A stretch of DNA of 64,000 nt from Isoptericola halotolerans (GTDB taxonomy: Bacteria; Actinomycetota; Actinomycetes; Actinomycetales; Cellulomonadaceae): assembly GCF_013149785.1 (NCBI RefSeq), contig NZ_JABEZU010000001.1, positions 1,577,055 through 1,641,054 of the forward strand. Reading direction: 5' to 3'. Positions 37,404-48,944 of the stretch are shown here, piece by piece. Every line of letters begins with the position of its first letter. Positions within the stretch are counted from its first letter, which is position 1. The position numbers were made by a program, and so were the translations under genes. The notes under the pieces were generated by a model that saw only the letters and a list, made by a program, of their open reading frames with translations, did no database searches and was not told the DNA's origin.

Positions 37404-37650
37404 TTGACCGACCCGACCGCACCGCGGCCGGGTGCAGCAAGTGGAGACATCCCACCCGAGCACCGACGGGCGCGTGCCGAGCAGGCAGCGCCGACAGGGG
37501 CCGGGTTCGGTCGGACGGCTCGCGTCGTCCTGCCCCGGTCGTCGGCACCTTCGTGCCCGACGTCGCCGGACCGATGGCCTCCACCTGTTCGTTCAGGTCG
37601 GGGGCCTTCCTCGTTCCTGACGGTCTGACGACGAGCTTAGGAGCATCACC
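37404..37650 (+). promoter_or_regulatory. long structured infC leader
   Basis: No gene is visible in the 365 bases between fur and infC. The predicted transcript leader contains a hairpin GTCGGCAC (37541-37548) with GTGCCCGAC (37553-37561), then a stem at 37576-37606 (GGCCTCC-ACCTG against CAGGT-CGGGGGCC, one bulge, TTCGTT loop) followed by TTCCTCGTTCC, which looks like an attenuator. AGGAG (37639-37643) then serves infC. Confidence 0.5.
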
Positions 37651-38394
37651 ATCAGCGAGCCTCGCATCAACGACCGGATCCGCGTTCCCGAGGTCCGGCT
37701 CATCGGCCCGGGCGGGGAACAGGTCGGCGTGGTTGCCACCGGGGTCGCCCTCAAGCTGGCGCAGGACGCCGACCTCGACCTCGTCGAGGTCGCGCCGGAG
37801 GCCCGGCCGCCCGTGGCCAAGCTCATGGACTTCGGCAAGTTCAAGTACGAGTCGGACATGAAGGCGCGCGAGGCGCGCCGCAAGCAGGCGAACACCCTCC
37901 TCAAGGAGATCCGGTTCCGCCTGAAGATCGACCCGCACGACTACGCCACCAAGAAGGGTCACGTCGAGCGCTTCCTCTCGGCCGGCGACAAGGTCAAGGT
38001 CATGATCATGTTCCGTGGCCGCGAGCAGTCCCGCCCCGAGATGGGCGTGCGGCTGCTGCAGCGGCTCGCGGACGACGTGGCCGAGCTCGGCTTCGTCGAG
38101 TCCATGCCGAAGCAGGACGGTCGCAACATGACCATGGTCCTCGGGCCGGTGAAGAAGAAGGCGGAGGCCAAGAGCGAGCAGCGCAAGCGCTCTGCCGAGG
38201 TCAACGCCCAGCGCAAGACCAAGTCCGAGGTCAAGGCCGAGGCCCGCGCCAAGGCTGCGACGGAGGAGACGCCCGCCGCGAAGGAGGCGCCCGCCGAGGA
38301 GCAGGCCCCGGCGGCGGCGTCCAGCGCCCCGGAGCAGAGCGGGCCGACTCCGGCGCCCCGGCCCAGCCCCACGCCGCGCCCGAAGGCCGGCTGA
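37651..38394 (+). CDS. infC: translation initiation factor IF-3 (AUC start)
   Basis: IF-3 binds the 30S subunit and rejects non-AUG starts. The protein begins (M)[18 protein letters not shown], the normal N-terminus, and the codon at that place is ATC (37651), seven bases after AGGAG; no ATG or GTG fits. Non-AUG starts permit IF-3 to repress its own translation in other bacteria. The core is about 175 residues; a further 70 residues of Lys/Glu/Ala/Pro-rich tail follow. rpmI and rplT follow, the standard operon. Confidence 0.95.
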   Translation: MSEPRINDRIRVPEVRLIGPGGEQVGVVATGVALKLAQDADLDLVEVAPEARPPVAKLMDFGKFKYESDMKAREARRKQANTLLKEIRFRLKIDPHDYATKKGHVERFLSAGDKVKVMIMFRGREQSRPEMGVRLLQRLADDVAELGFVESMPKQDGRNMTMVLGPVKKKAEAKSEQRKRSAEVNAQRKTKSEVKAEARAKAATEETPAAKEAPAEEQAPAAASSAPEQSGPTPAPRPSPTPRPKAG

Positions 38395-38495
38395 GGACGC
38401 GACAGACCATCTGGCACCGGGCCGGCGCACCGGCCGCGGTCAGCATCACGTCCCTGCCCTCGGGTGGGTGACCGACACGAGGAGAGACGGCAGTC

Positions 38496-38690
38496 ATGCC
38501 GAAGAACAAGACGCACTCCGGCTCCAAGAAGCGCTTCCGGGTGACCGGCAAGGGCAAGCTCATGCGCGAGCAGACGAACGCTCGCCACTACCTCGAGCAC
38601 AAGTCGAGCCGTCGTACGCGCCGGCTCGCCGTGGACCAGGACGTCGCACCCGCCGACGTCAAGCGAATCAAGAAGCTGCTCGGTAGGTGA
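38496..38690 (+). CDS. rpmI: 50S ribosomal protein L35
   Basis: A 64-residue basic protein ([21 protein letters not shown]) matching bL35 in full length. GAGGAGA is upstream of the ATG. Second gene of infC-rpmI-rplT. Confidence 0.98.
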   Translation: MPKNKTHSGSKKRFRVTGKGKLMREQTNARHYLEHKSSRRTRRLAVDQDVAPADVKRIKKLLGR

Positions 38691-38752
38691 GCCCCGCCGG
38701 CGGCTGAGGCCGCCGGGAGCCATCTTCCGACCCGAACTGCAAGGAGCATCAC

Positions 38753-39136
38753 GTGGCACGCGTGAAGCGGGCGGTCAACGCCCACAAGAAGCGCCGTACG
38801 ACCCTCGAGCGCGCCAGCGGCTACCGCGGCCAGCGTTCGCGCCTGTACCGGAAGGCCAAGGAGCAGGTCACCCACTCCTTCGTCTACTCGTACCGCGACC
38901 GGAAGGCCAAGAAGGGCGACTTCCGCAAGCTGTGGATCCAGCGGATCAACGCTGCGTCCCGCGCCGAGGGCCTCACCTACAACCGCTTCGTCCAGGGCCT
39001 CAAGGCCGCGGGCGTCGAGGTCGACCGCCGCATGCTCGCCGAGCTCGCGGTCAACGACATCGCCGCGTTCAACGCGCTGGTCCAGGTCGCGAAGAACGCC
39101 CTCCCCGAGGACGTCAACGCGCCCAAGGCCGCCTGA
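38753..39136 (+). CDS. rplT: 50S ribosomal protein L20
   Basis: A 127-residue bL20 ([43 protein letters not shown]). The GTG at 38753 follows AAGGAG. L20 represses its own operon in several bacteria through the leader of infC; the structured leader here would be the natural site. Confidence 0.98.
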   Translation: MARVKRAVNAHKKRRTTLERASGYRGQRSRLYRKAKEQVTHSFVYSYRDRKAKKGDFRKLWIQRINAASRAEGLTYNRFVQGLKAAGVEVDRRMLAELAVNDIAAFNALVQVAKNALPEDVNAPKAA

Positions 39137-39178
39137 GCCTGCGACGCACCGCCCGAACGCCCGGACAGCCCCCTGCCG

Positions 39179-40054
39179 ATGCCCCGCATCCCTGACGTGA
39201 CCCTCGCCAACCCGCGAGCCGATCGCGTCAAGCAGGTCAGGGCGTTGTCCGGGCGTTCGGCGCGTTCCAAGCACGGACAGTTCCTCGTCGAGGGACCGCA
39301 AGGCGTGCGTGAGGCCGTGCGGCACGCCACGGGCGACGTCCGCGACGTCTACCTCAGCCAGGCTGCCGCGGCGCGGTACGACGAGATCCTCGACGACGCG
39401 CTCGACGCCGGTCTGCGGGTCCGTGTCGGCGCGCCCGAGGTGCTGGACGCGATGAGTCCCGACGGCCAGGGTGTCGTCGCGGTCCTGCGGGCACGCTCCT
39501 GGCCGCTCGCCGACGTCGTCGGTTCGTTGGCCGCCTCCCGGGACGAGGCGGGTCGGCCCCTGATGGTCGCCGTCCTGGCGACGGTGCGCGACCCCGGGAA
39601 CGCGGGCACGGTGATCCGCGCGGCGGACGCCGCCGGCGCCGACCTGGTCGTCCTGGCCGGCGAGAGCGTCGACGTGCACAACCCGAAGGTGGTGCGCTCC
39701 ACCGCCGGGTCGCTGTTCCACCTGCCGGTGGTGACGGGTCCGACGCTGGCCGAGACGGTGGCCGCACTCCGCGACGCCGGCTGCACGGTGCTGGCCGCCG
39801 ACGGCGCGGGCGACCACGACCTCGACGACCTGCTCGACGTCGCCGGCCCGGTGGCCACCAGGGAGGCCGGCACCCCGGACCTCGCCGCGTCCACCGCGTG
39901 GGTCTTCGGGAACGAGGCGTGGGGACTTCCCGAGGCGGACCGGGAGCTGGCCGACGCCGTCGTCCGCGTGCCGATCCGTGGCCAGGCCGAGTCCCTCAAC
40001 CTCGCGACCGCCGCCACCGTGTGCCTGTACGCCTCGGCCCGGGCGCAGCGCTGA
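39179..40054 (+). CDS. SpoU/TrmH-family rRNA 2'-O-methyltransferase
   Basis: A 291-residue SPOUT methylase with an N-terminal substrate-binding domain (GQFLVEGPQGVREAVRH) and the knotted C-terminal domain (motif 1 LATVRDPGNAGTVIRAADA, motif 2 VFGNEAWGLP, motif 3 GQAESLNLATAATVCLY). RlmB-like or TsnR-like; the exact rRNA site cannot be told. It usually follows rplT, as here. Confidence 0.9.
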   Translation: MPRIPDVTLANPRADRVKQVRALSGRSARSKHGQFLVEGPQGVREAVRHATGDVRDVYLSQAAAARYDEILDDALDAGLRVRVGAPEVLDAMSPDGQGVVAVLRARSWPLADVVGSLAASRDEAGRPLMVAVLATVRDPGNAGTVIRAADAAGADLVVLAGESVDVHNPKVVRSTAGSLFHLPVVTGPTLAETVAALRDAGCTVLAADGAGDHDLDDLLDVAGPVATREAGTPDLAASTAWVFGNEAWGLPEADRELADAVVRVPIRGQAESLNLATAATVCLYASARAQR

Positions 40055-40245
40055 CCCCACGGGCAGCAGGACCTCGGCCCCGTCCCCGTGGCGAGCGCCG
40101 CCAGGGCGGCCGAGGCTCCGGTGATGATCGTGCGGTGCATGGCACCGTCCTCGCCTTCGGGGGCCGTGCACCTGTCGTTCGCCCCGGCGCGCCGGGTGGA
40201 TGCACCTCGGCCGAACGAGGTCCGGGGGTCCTGGTTCGGCGGGCC

Positions 40246-40251
40246 TACCAT
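40246..40251 (+). promoter_or_regulatory. candidate -10 (TACCAT) of a leaderless thpR transcript
   Basis: TACCAT ends six bases before the GTG at 40258, at the end of a 203-base gap that holds nothing else convincing. The same hexamer and spacing occur before argC. Confidence 0.45.
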
Positions 40252-40257
40252 CGACGC

Positions 40258-40917
40258 GTGCGACTCTTCACGGCCGTGTACCCGTCCGCGCGGGCCCTGG
40301 CGCACCTCGACCTGGCGCTCGGCGGGGTGGGGCTCCACGCGGTGGCCGACCCGGGCAGCGGGTTGCGCTGGTTGCCGCGCGAGCAGCGGCACGTCACCCT
40401 CGTGTTCCACGGAGAGGTGCCCGACGGCGCGGTCCCCGCCTACGTCGACGCCCTGCACGCGGTGCTGGCAGGGATCGGGCCGTTCGAGCTGGACCTGGCC
40501 GGCAGCGGTACCTTCGGTGGCCGGACCCTGTGGGTCGGGCTGGGTGGCGACGTCGCCGTGCTGCGCGACCTGTCCGGCCACGTCGCCGACGCCGCCGGCA
40601 CCGCGGGGCTGCCCGCCGGCGACCGCGCCGGGGGACGCCCGCACCTGACGGTGGCACGGGCGTCCGCCGCGCGCGTCGGTGCGGACCGCACCCGGCGGCG
40701 GGCGACGCGTCGGGCAGGTGCCGGACCGGGGGAGGGTGGCCAGGGGGCGCCGTTCACGCAGTGGTCGCGCGCCCTGACGGTCTACCGCGGGCCGGCGTGG
40801 GCGGTGACCGAGGTGGCCGTGGTCTCCTCGGCCCTGGGTGCCGGGCGCTCGGGCGGCCCGCTGCACACCCTCGAGGCCGTGGTCCCGCTGGGTGGGGCAG
40901 CAGCGGCGCGCCAGTAG
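40258..40917 (+). CDS. thpR: 2'-5' RNA ligase-fold phosphoesterase (ThpR-like)
   Basis: A 219-residue 2H phosphoesterase: first motif RHVTLVF (about residue 45), second motif PHLTVAR (about residue 128). Homologues hydrolyse or form 2',5' or 2',3'-cyclic RNA bonds. About 35 residues after the second motif are Arg/Gly-rich and probably disordered. Start chosen at GTG 40258 by the VRLFTAVYP N-terminus; a longer frame upstream is a shadow of the methylase gene. Its stop codon is part of the pheS -10. Confidence 0.85.
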   Translation: MRLFTAVYPSARALAHLDLALGGVGLHAVADPGSGLRWLPREQRHVTLVFHGEVPDGAVPAYVDALHAVLAGIGPFELDLAGSGTFGGRTLWVGLGGDVAVLRDLSGHVADAAGTAGLPAGDRAGGRPHLTVARASAARVGADRTRRRATRRAGAGPGEGGQGAPFTQWSRALTVYRGPAWAVTEVAVVSSALGAGRSGGPLHTLEAVVPLGGAAAARQ

Positions 40918-40920
40918 ACT
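40915..40920 (+). promoter_or_regulatory. candidate -10 (TAGACT) of pheST overlapping the thpR stop
   Basis: TAGACT begins with the TAG stop of thpR. The predicted leader of about 32 bases carries GGAAGG before the pheS ATG. There is no space for a T-box or leader-peptide attenuator. Confidence 0.45.
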
Positions 40921-40946
40921 GGCCGCTGCTGATCTCCCACCTCTGA

Positions 40947-42025
<1,079 letters not shown>

Positions 42026-42026
<1 letters not shown>

Positions 42027-44629
42027 TGCCCCGCATCGTCACCGACTGGCTCGCCGACCACGTCGAGCTGCCGGACGACCTCACTGCCGACCGGCTCGCC
42101 CACGACCTGGTCAAGGTCGGGCTCGAGGAGGAGGAGGTCCATCCCGCTGCCGTCTCCGGACCGCTCGTGGTGGGTCGTGTCCTCGAGCTCACCCCGGAGG
42201 AGCAGAAGAACGGCAAGACGATCAACTGGTGCCTGGTCGACGTCGGCCCGGAGCACAACGCCACGCAGATCAAGGGGGTCGACGACGCCGACGTCCCCAC
42301 CGGTGGGGCGCGCGGCATCGTGTGCGGCGCGCACAACTTCGGCGTCGGTGACCTGGTCGCCGTCTCGCTGCCCGGGACGGTCCTGCCCGGCGGCTTCGAG
42401 ATCGCCGCTCGCAAGACCTACGGTCACGTCTCGGACGGCATGATCTGCTCGACCGCCGAGCTGGGCATGGGTGACGACGGGGGGCACGGGATCCTCGTGC
42501 TCACCGAGGCCGGGTTCGACGCCGCGGACCTCGAGCCGGGCCAGGACGCCGTCGAGCTGCTCGGCCTGGGCGACGAGGTCCTGGAGATCAACGTCACGCC
42601 GGACCGCGGGTACGCGTTCAGCTACCGCGGTGTGGCGCGCGAGTATTCCCACTCCACGGGTGCCGTCTTCACCGATCGCGGTCTGCCCGAGTCCTTGCCG
42701 ACGCCGCCGCCGGCGGCGACGTCCGACGGGTTCGCCGTCGAGGTGGACGACGTCTCGCCCCTGGACGACCAGGTCGGCTGCGACCGGTTCGTCACCCGGA
42801 TCGTGCGGGGCATCGATCCGTCGGCCCCGACGCCGGCGTGGATGAAGCGTCGCCTGGAGGGGTCGGGCATGCGGTCCATCTCCCTGGCTGTCGACGTGAC
42901 CAACTACGTCATGCTCGACCTCGGCCAGCCGCTGCACGCCTACGACCTGGACCAGGTCGCGGCGCCGATCGTCGTGCGCCGGGCGACGGCAGGGGAGCGG
43001 CTGACGACGCTCGACGACGTCGACCGTGCCCTGGACACCGAGGACCTGCTCATCACCGACTCGCCCGAGGGAGCCCGCGGAGCGCGGGTCCTCGGGCTGG
43101 CGGGCGTCATGGGTGGTGAGTCCTCCGAGGTCTCGACGGTGACCACGGACGTGCTCGTCGAGGCCGCGCACTTCGACCCGGTCACCGTCGCGCGCACGGC
43201 CCGGCGTCACCGGCTGCCCTCGGAGGCGGCCAAGCGGTTCGAGCGCTGCGTCGACCCGCAGCTTCCGGCCGTCGCGGCGCAGCGCGCGGTCGACCTGCTG
43301 GTGGAGCTCGCGGGCGGCACGGCCGACGCTGCCGTCGGCGACCTGGACCACACCGGTGCGCCGCCGCAGATGGCGCTGGACGTGACGCTCCCCTCACGGG
43401 TCGCGGGGGTGCCGTACACCCGTGACCAGGTGGTCGGCATCCTGCGCACCATCGGCTGCACGGTGACCGAGGGCGTGGCGGGTTACGTGAACGTCACGCC
43501 GCCGACCTGGCGCCCCGACCTGACCGAGCCGGTGACCTTCGTCGAGGAGATCCTGCGGGTCGCCGGCTACGACGAGATCCCCTCGGTGCTGCCTGCCGCC
43601 CCGGGCGGCCGGGGGCTGGACCTGTCCCAGCGCACCCGCCGCTCGGTCGCGCGGGCACTGGCGGAGGCGGGCCTGGTCGAGGTGCTGACCTACCCGTTCA
43701 TCGGCGAGGCGGACCTCGACGCGCTCGGTCTGCCCTCCGCCGACCCCCGGCGCCGGGCGTTGCGGTTGGCCAACCCGCTGGCCGACGACAAGCCGCTGCT
43801 GCGCACCAACCTGCTGGTGACGCTGCTGGAGGCAGCGCGGCGCAACGTCTCGCGCGGGCTGAGTGACGTCGCGGTCTTCGAGATCGGGCTCGTCACCCGC
43901 CCGGCGTCGGACGCCCCGCCCGCCCCGCAGCTCCCGGTGGCGGTGCGACCGACGCCTGCCGAGCTCGACCGGCTCGCGGCGGCGGTGCCCGACCAGCCGC
44001 GCCGGGTGGCCGGCGTGCTGACGGGCAACGCCTTGCCGGCCGGCTGGTGGGGCGAGGGCCGTCCGGTGGACTGGGCCGACGCCGTGGAGGCCGCCCGGCT
44101 GGTGGCCCACATCGCCGACGTCGAGGTCACCGTGGAGGCCGACGCCGACCACATGCCCTGGCATCCGGGGCGGTGCGCACGGATCACCCTGACCGACGGG
44201 ACTCTCGTGGGCCATGCCGGCGAGCTGCACCCCAAGGTGCTCGAGTCGCTGGGGCTGCCGCCGCGCACCTGTGCGTTCGAGGTGGACCTGTCGGTGCTCC
44301 TGGACGCCGCCAGCGGCGACCCGGTGGTCGCGCGTCCGGTCTCGTCGTTCCCGGTGGCCAAGGAGGACTTCGCGTTCGTGGTCGACGCCGCCACCCCGGC
44401 TGCGGAGGTGCGTGCCGCCGTCGTCGCCGGCGGGGGCGACCTGCTGGAGGACGTCACGCTGTTCGACGTCTTCACCGGAGCCCAGGTCGGCGAGGGCAAG
44501 AAGTCGCTGGCCTACTCGCTGCGGCTGCGGGCCGCCGACCACACCCTGTCGGCCGACGAGGTGCGCGCGGTGCGGGACGCCGTCGTCGCCTCCGCTGCCG
44601 AGCGGGTGGGGGCCGAGCTGCGTGGCTGA
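42026..44629 (+). CDS. pheT: phenylalanyl-tRNA synthetase beta subunit
   Basis: An 867-residue PheT with the EMAP-like tRNA-binding domain (residues about 40-150), B3/B4 editing region, B5 domain, synthetase core and a C-terminal FDX-ACB domain (RPVSSFPVAKEDFAFVVD). Several segments match the family well (VTPDRGYAFSYRGVAREYS, GERLTTLDDVDR). Coupled to pheS by TGATG. Confidence 0.98.
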
Positions 44630-45467
44630 GGTCCCCGCGTCCCGGACCGCGCTGGTGACGGGCGCGACCCGCGGCATCGGCCGCGCGGTCGCGCTCGGCC
44701 TGGCGGGTGCCGGGCTCGACGTCGCGCTGCTGGCGCGGGACACCGCTCGGCTCGAGGAGGTCGCCGACGAGGTGCGCGCCCTGGGTCGGACCGCCGTCGT
44801 GCTGACCTGTGACGTCACGGACGAGCCTGCGGTCCGGTCCTCCGTGGCGCAGGCCGAGGCCTCCCTGGGCGACGGGGGGCTCGGGTCGGTCGACCTGCTG
44901 GTCAACAACGCCGGTCGGATCGACGCCGAGGTGCCGCTGTGGGAGGCCGACCCGGACGAGTGGTGGTCCGTGCAGGAGACCAACGTGCGGGGCCCGTTCC
45001 TGCTGTCGCGGTACGTGATCCCGGGCATGCTGGCCCGCGGCGGGGGTCGGGTGCTCGACCTGAGCTCCGGGTCGGGCTCGCACGACATGGACGTGGCCAG
45101 CGCGTACAACGTGTCCAAGACGGCACTGATGCGCATGGGGCACCACCTGCACGCGGCCGGGCACTCTCGTGGCCTGCGGGTGCTGGAGCTTGCCCCGGGC
45201 GTGGTCGCCACGGACATGACCGCGTCGATGGACGCCCACGTGGGGCGCACCGCGTGGACGCCGGTGGAGCGCACGGTCGAGGCCGTCGTGGCGTTCGCGG
45301 CCGGTGACCTGGACGCGTGCTCCGGCTGGTTCGTGCGTGTCTCGGACGACACCCCCGCGTCGCTGCGGGCGCTGGCCGCCGAGGCCACCGCCGCCGCGCC
45401 GCGTCACCTGCGGGTGCTCCCGGCGTCGTCGGCCGACCCGATGACCCAGACGCTCACGGGCCGCTGA
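44622..45467 (+). CDS. short-chain dehydrogenase/reductase
   Basis: A 281-residue classical SDR: TGATRGIGRA cofactor motif, NNAG, catalytic Ser in LSSGSG and YxxxK in SAYNVSKTAL. The GTG at 44622 overlaps the end of pheT by eight bases. Substrate unknown. It converges on the LLM oxidoreductase gene with six bases between. Confidence 0.88.
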   Translation: MAEVPASRTALVTGATRGIGRAVALGLAGAGLDVALLARDTARLEEVADEVRALGRTAVVLTCDVTDEPAVRSSVAQAEASLGDGGLGSVDLLVNNAGRIDAEVPLWEADPDEWWSVQETNVRGPFLLSRYVIPGMLARGGGRVLDLSSGSGSHDMDVASAYNVSKTALMRMGHHLHAAGHSRGLRVLELAPGVVATDMTASMDAHVGRTAWTPVERTVEAVVAFAAGDLDACSGWFVRVSDDTPASLRALAAEATAAAPRHLRVLPASSADPMTQTLTGR

Positions 45468-45473
45468 GGCGGC

Positions 45474-46262
45474 TCAGGACCGTTCGTCGCGCCAGGCGAC
45501 CCACTGCTCCACGAGGTCCAGGTCGAAGTCGGGACCGCTGGTGCCGATCGTGAAGAGCGTGGCACCGGCGTCGACGAGGTCGTCCGCGACCTCCTGCGGT
45601 GGCCGCTTCACCCCGACCGACCGTTCGACCGACATGGCCGTGTCGCGCTGGACGTCCCTGCCGTGCGCGTCCAGCACCTGCGACTTGTGGCGCAGCGTCG
45701 CCGCGTCGCCGAACGAGTGCCAGACGTCGGCGTGCTCGGCGACCAGCCGCAACATCTTCTTCTCGCCGCCGCCGCCGATGAGCAGGGGGATCTCGCGGGT
45801 CGGCGCCGGGCTGCCCGCTGCCAGGCGTGCCCGGATGCGAGGGAGGGCCGCGGCGAGGTCGGCGATGCGGGTGCCGGCCGTGCCGAACTCGTAGCCGAAC
45901 TCCCGGTAGTCCCTCTCGGCCCAGCCGGCCCCGATCCCGAGGATGAGGCGCCCGCCGCTGATGTGATCGACCGTGCGTGCCATGTCGGCCAGCAGGTCCG
46001 GGTTGCGATAGCCGTTCCCGGTGACCAGCGCCCCGATCTCCACGCGCTCGGTCTGCTCGGCCCAGGCGCCCAGCATGGTCCAGCACTCGAAGTGCTTGCC
46101 GTCGGGGTCGCCCGACAGCGGGAAGAAGTGGTCCCAGTTGAACACGACGTCGACGCCGGCGTCCTCGGCGCGCAGCACCGTGTCCCGGATCGTCGAGTAG
46201 TCGCCGTGCTGCTGACCGAGCTGGTACGCGATGCGGACGTTGCGCAGAGGTATGTCACTCAT
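45474..46262 (-). CDS. LLM-class oxidoreductase, probably F420-dependent
   Basis: A 262-residue luciferase-like monooxygenase-fold protein (VFNWDHFFPLSGDP, TMLGAWAEQTERVEIGALVTG, LILGIGAGWAERDYREFGY, LLIGGGGEKKML). Such proteins in actinobacteria often use F420; substrate unknown. The ATG at 46262 has a TATGAT hexamer seven bases upstream and no Shine-Dalgarno sequence. Confidence 0.87.
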   Translation of the reverse strand: MSDIPLRNVRIAYQLGQQHGDYSTIRDTVLRAEDAGVDVVFNWDHFFPLSGDPDGKHFECWTMLGAWAEQTERVEIGALVTGNGYRNPDLLADMARTVDHISGGRLILGIGAGWAERDYREFGYEFGTAGTRIADLAAALPRIRARLAAGSPAPTREIPLLIGGGGEKKMLRLVAEHADVWHSFGDAATLRHKSQVLDAHGRDVQRDTAMSVERSVGVKRPPQEVADDLVDAGATLFTIGTSGPDFDLDLVEQWVAWRDERS

Positions 46263-46269
46263 TGTCGGG

Positions 46270-46275
46270 ATCATA
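46270..46275 (-). promoter_or_regulatory. candidate -10 (TATGAT) of a leaderless LLM transcript
   Basis: TATGAT is five of six to consensus and ends seven bases before the ATG at 46262 on the minus strand. Confidence 0.55.
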
Positions 46276-46342
46276 GGTGCACGAAGAGGCTGGCGGTCAC
46301 GGCCCGCGCCGCCGGGTCGTACCGCAGTGAACCCGCACCGGG

Positions 46343-47137
46343 TCAGTCGCGCGCGGCGACGACGAAGACTCGTCGGAACGCCAGCGCGGTCCCGTACGGG
46401 CGGAGGGGATAGGCCTCTGCCAGCGCTGCTGAGTACTCGGCCTCGAAGGCGTCCTGCAGAGCTGTGTCGTGCGCAGCGTCGTACGCGGCCAGTGCTGCCA
46501 GCGTGGGGCGGGCGCCTGTGGCTGCGATCCAACGCAGCACCGGGTGGGTGCCGTCGGTGGGCGGCAGCAGGTGGGTGTACGTCGTCTCCCACGTGTCCAC
46601 GGTCCAGCCCGGACGGGCGAGGATCTCCAGGTATTCTGCGGGGTCGCCGGTGGCGCGCACCTCGACGGGTCCGACGGCGGTCGCGTAGGGCTCGCGAGCG
46701 GCCACCTCGCGCAGCAGCACATGGCTGGGGGCGTCGTGGTTGCCGGGCACGGAGAACGCCAGCACTCTGCGGGCGCGGTCGGCGAGAGCCGGCAGCAGGT
46801 CGCGATGCCCGGGCACCCACTGGAAGGTGGCGTTGCTGATGACGAGGTCGGCGTCGTCTCTCGAGCTGCCGGACGCGTAGTCCGTCACGTCGCCGACGGC
46901 GTACGTGCCCTGCGGGTCGGCCTGGCGTGCCCGGTCGATCATCGCCGGTGAGGTGTCCAGGCCGATGACGGCGGCACCGGGCCAGCGCGAACGGAGCACC
47001 GCGGTCAGGTGTCCCGGGCCGCAGCCGAGGTCGACGATGCTGGTGTGGTCGCCCGGCACCCGGGTCACCAGCTCGGTGAACGGGCGGGAGCGCTCGTCGG
47101 CGAAGCGCAGGTAGTCGGTGGGGGTCCAGTCGGCCAT
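46343..47137 (-). CDS. tam: trans-aconitate 2-methyltransferase-like SAM methyltransferase
   Basis: A 264-residue class I methyltransferase close to Tam: YLRFADERSRPFTEL at the N-terminus, SAM motif VDLGCGPGHLTAVL, GLDTSPAMI, and ISNATFQWVPGH. Tam methylates trans-aconitate, a toxic by-product of the TCA cycle; the substrate here is inferred. AGAGGAGAG precedes the ATG at 47137; two palindromes lie just upstream. Confidence 0.85.
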   Translation of the reverse strand: MADWTPTDYLRFADERSRPFTELVTRVPGDHTSIVDLGCGPGHLTAVLRSRWPGAAVIGLDTSPAMIDRARQADPQGTYAVGDVTDYASGSSRDDADLVISNATFQWVPGHRDLLPALADRARRVLAFSVPGNHDAPSHVLLREVAAREPYATAVGPVEVRATGDPAEYLEILARPGWTVDTWETTYTHLLPPTDGTHPVLRWIAATGARPTLAALAAYDAAHDTALQDAFEAEYSAALAEAYPLRPYGTALAFRRVFVVAARD

Positions 47138-47146
47138 GACTCTCCT

Positions 47147-47158
47147 CTTGATATCAAG
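47147..47158. promoter_or_regulatory. palindrome 1 upstream of tam
   Basis: CTTGATATCAAG is a perfect 12-base palindrome ending ten bases before the tam ATG and next to its ribosome binding site. Confidence 0.6.
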
Positions 47159-47176
47159 TATCTTGATGTCAAGATA
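47159..47176. promoter_or_regulatory. palindrome 2 upstream of tam
   Basis: TATCTTGATGTCAAGATA has 8-base arms around a TG centre and overlaps the end of the response regulator gene. It shares the half-site TCTTGA with palindrome 1, centre to centre 15 bases. The pair looks like a tandem repressor site; on the minus strand it also contains a TTGACA. Confidence 0.6.
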
Positions 47177-47806
47177 TACCAGCATCGTAGGCCCAGCGCG
47201 CCACCTCCACCCGGTTGCGCGTGCTGGTCTTGGCCATGATCGCCCCGAGATGCGTCTTGACCGTGCTCATCCCCAGGTGCAGCTCGGCGGCGATCTCGGC
47301 GTTCGTCCGCCCGGCCGCGACCAGGCGCAGCACGTCGCGCTCGCGGTCGGTCAGCGGGTCCACCAGCACCGGCGGCCTCGCGGCCGGCTGCGCGAAGTGG
47401 GTCAGCAGCCGCACCGTGACCGACGGGTCGATCAGCGCGTCGCCCGCGGCCGCCACCCGGACCGCCTGCCCGAGGAGCTCGGGCCCTGCGTCCTTGAGCA
47501 GGAAGCCCCGTGCTCCGGCACCGAGGGCGGCATGCACGTACTCGTCCAGGTCGAAGGTGGTGATGACGACGACGGCCATCGGGTCCGCCACGTCCGGCCC
47601 GGCGAGCGCCCGGGTCGCCGCGACGCCGTCCGTGCCCGGCATGCGGATGTCCAGGAGACACACGTCCGGCCGGTGCGCGTGGGCCAGGCGCACCGCCTCG
47701 GCGCCGTCGGCCGCCTCGGCGACGACCGTGATCCCGTCCAGGGAGTCGAGGATCGTGCGCAGCCCGGTGCGCACGATCTCCTGGTCGTCGGCGAGCAGGA
47801 CGCGGA

Positions 47807-47810
<4 letters not shown>
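47169..47810 (-). CDS. NarL/LuxR-type response regulator
   Basis: A 213-residue regulator: receiver domain (LLADDQEIVRTGLRTIL, phosphoacceptor Asp in CLLDIRMPGTDG, FLLKD) and a LuxR helix-turn-helix (LTDRERDVLRLVAAGRTNAE and MSTVKTHLGAIMAK). The GTG at 47810 overlaps the kinase stop by four bases. It acts with the upstream kinase; target genes unknown. Confidence 0.95.
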
Positions 47811-48943
<1,133 letters not shown>

Positions 48944-48944
48944 G

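Noticed and set aside
40055..40257. Possible small minus-strand gene starting near 40142 with a hydrophobic-looking N-terminus (MHRTIITGASAALAALA)
   Set aside because: The frame runs on antisense into the methylase gene with shadow-like composition and the signal-like stretch is short; support is too weak.
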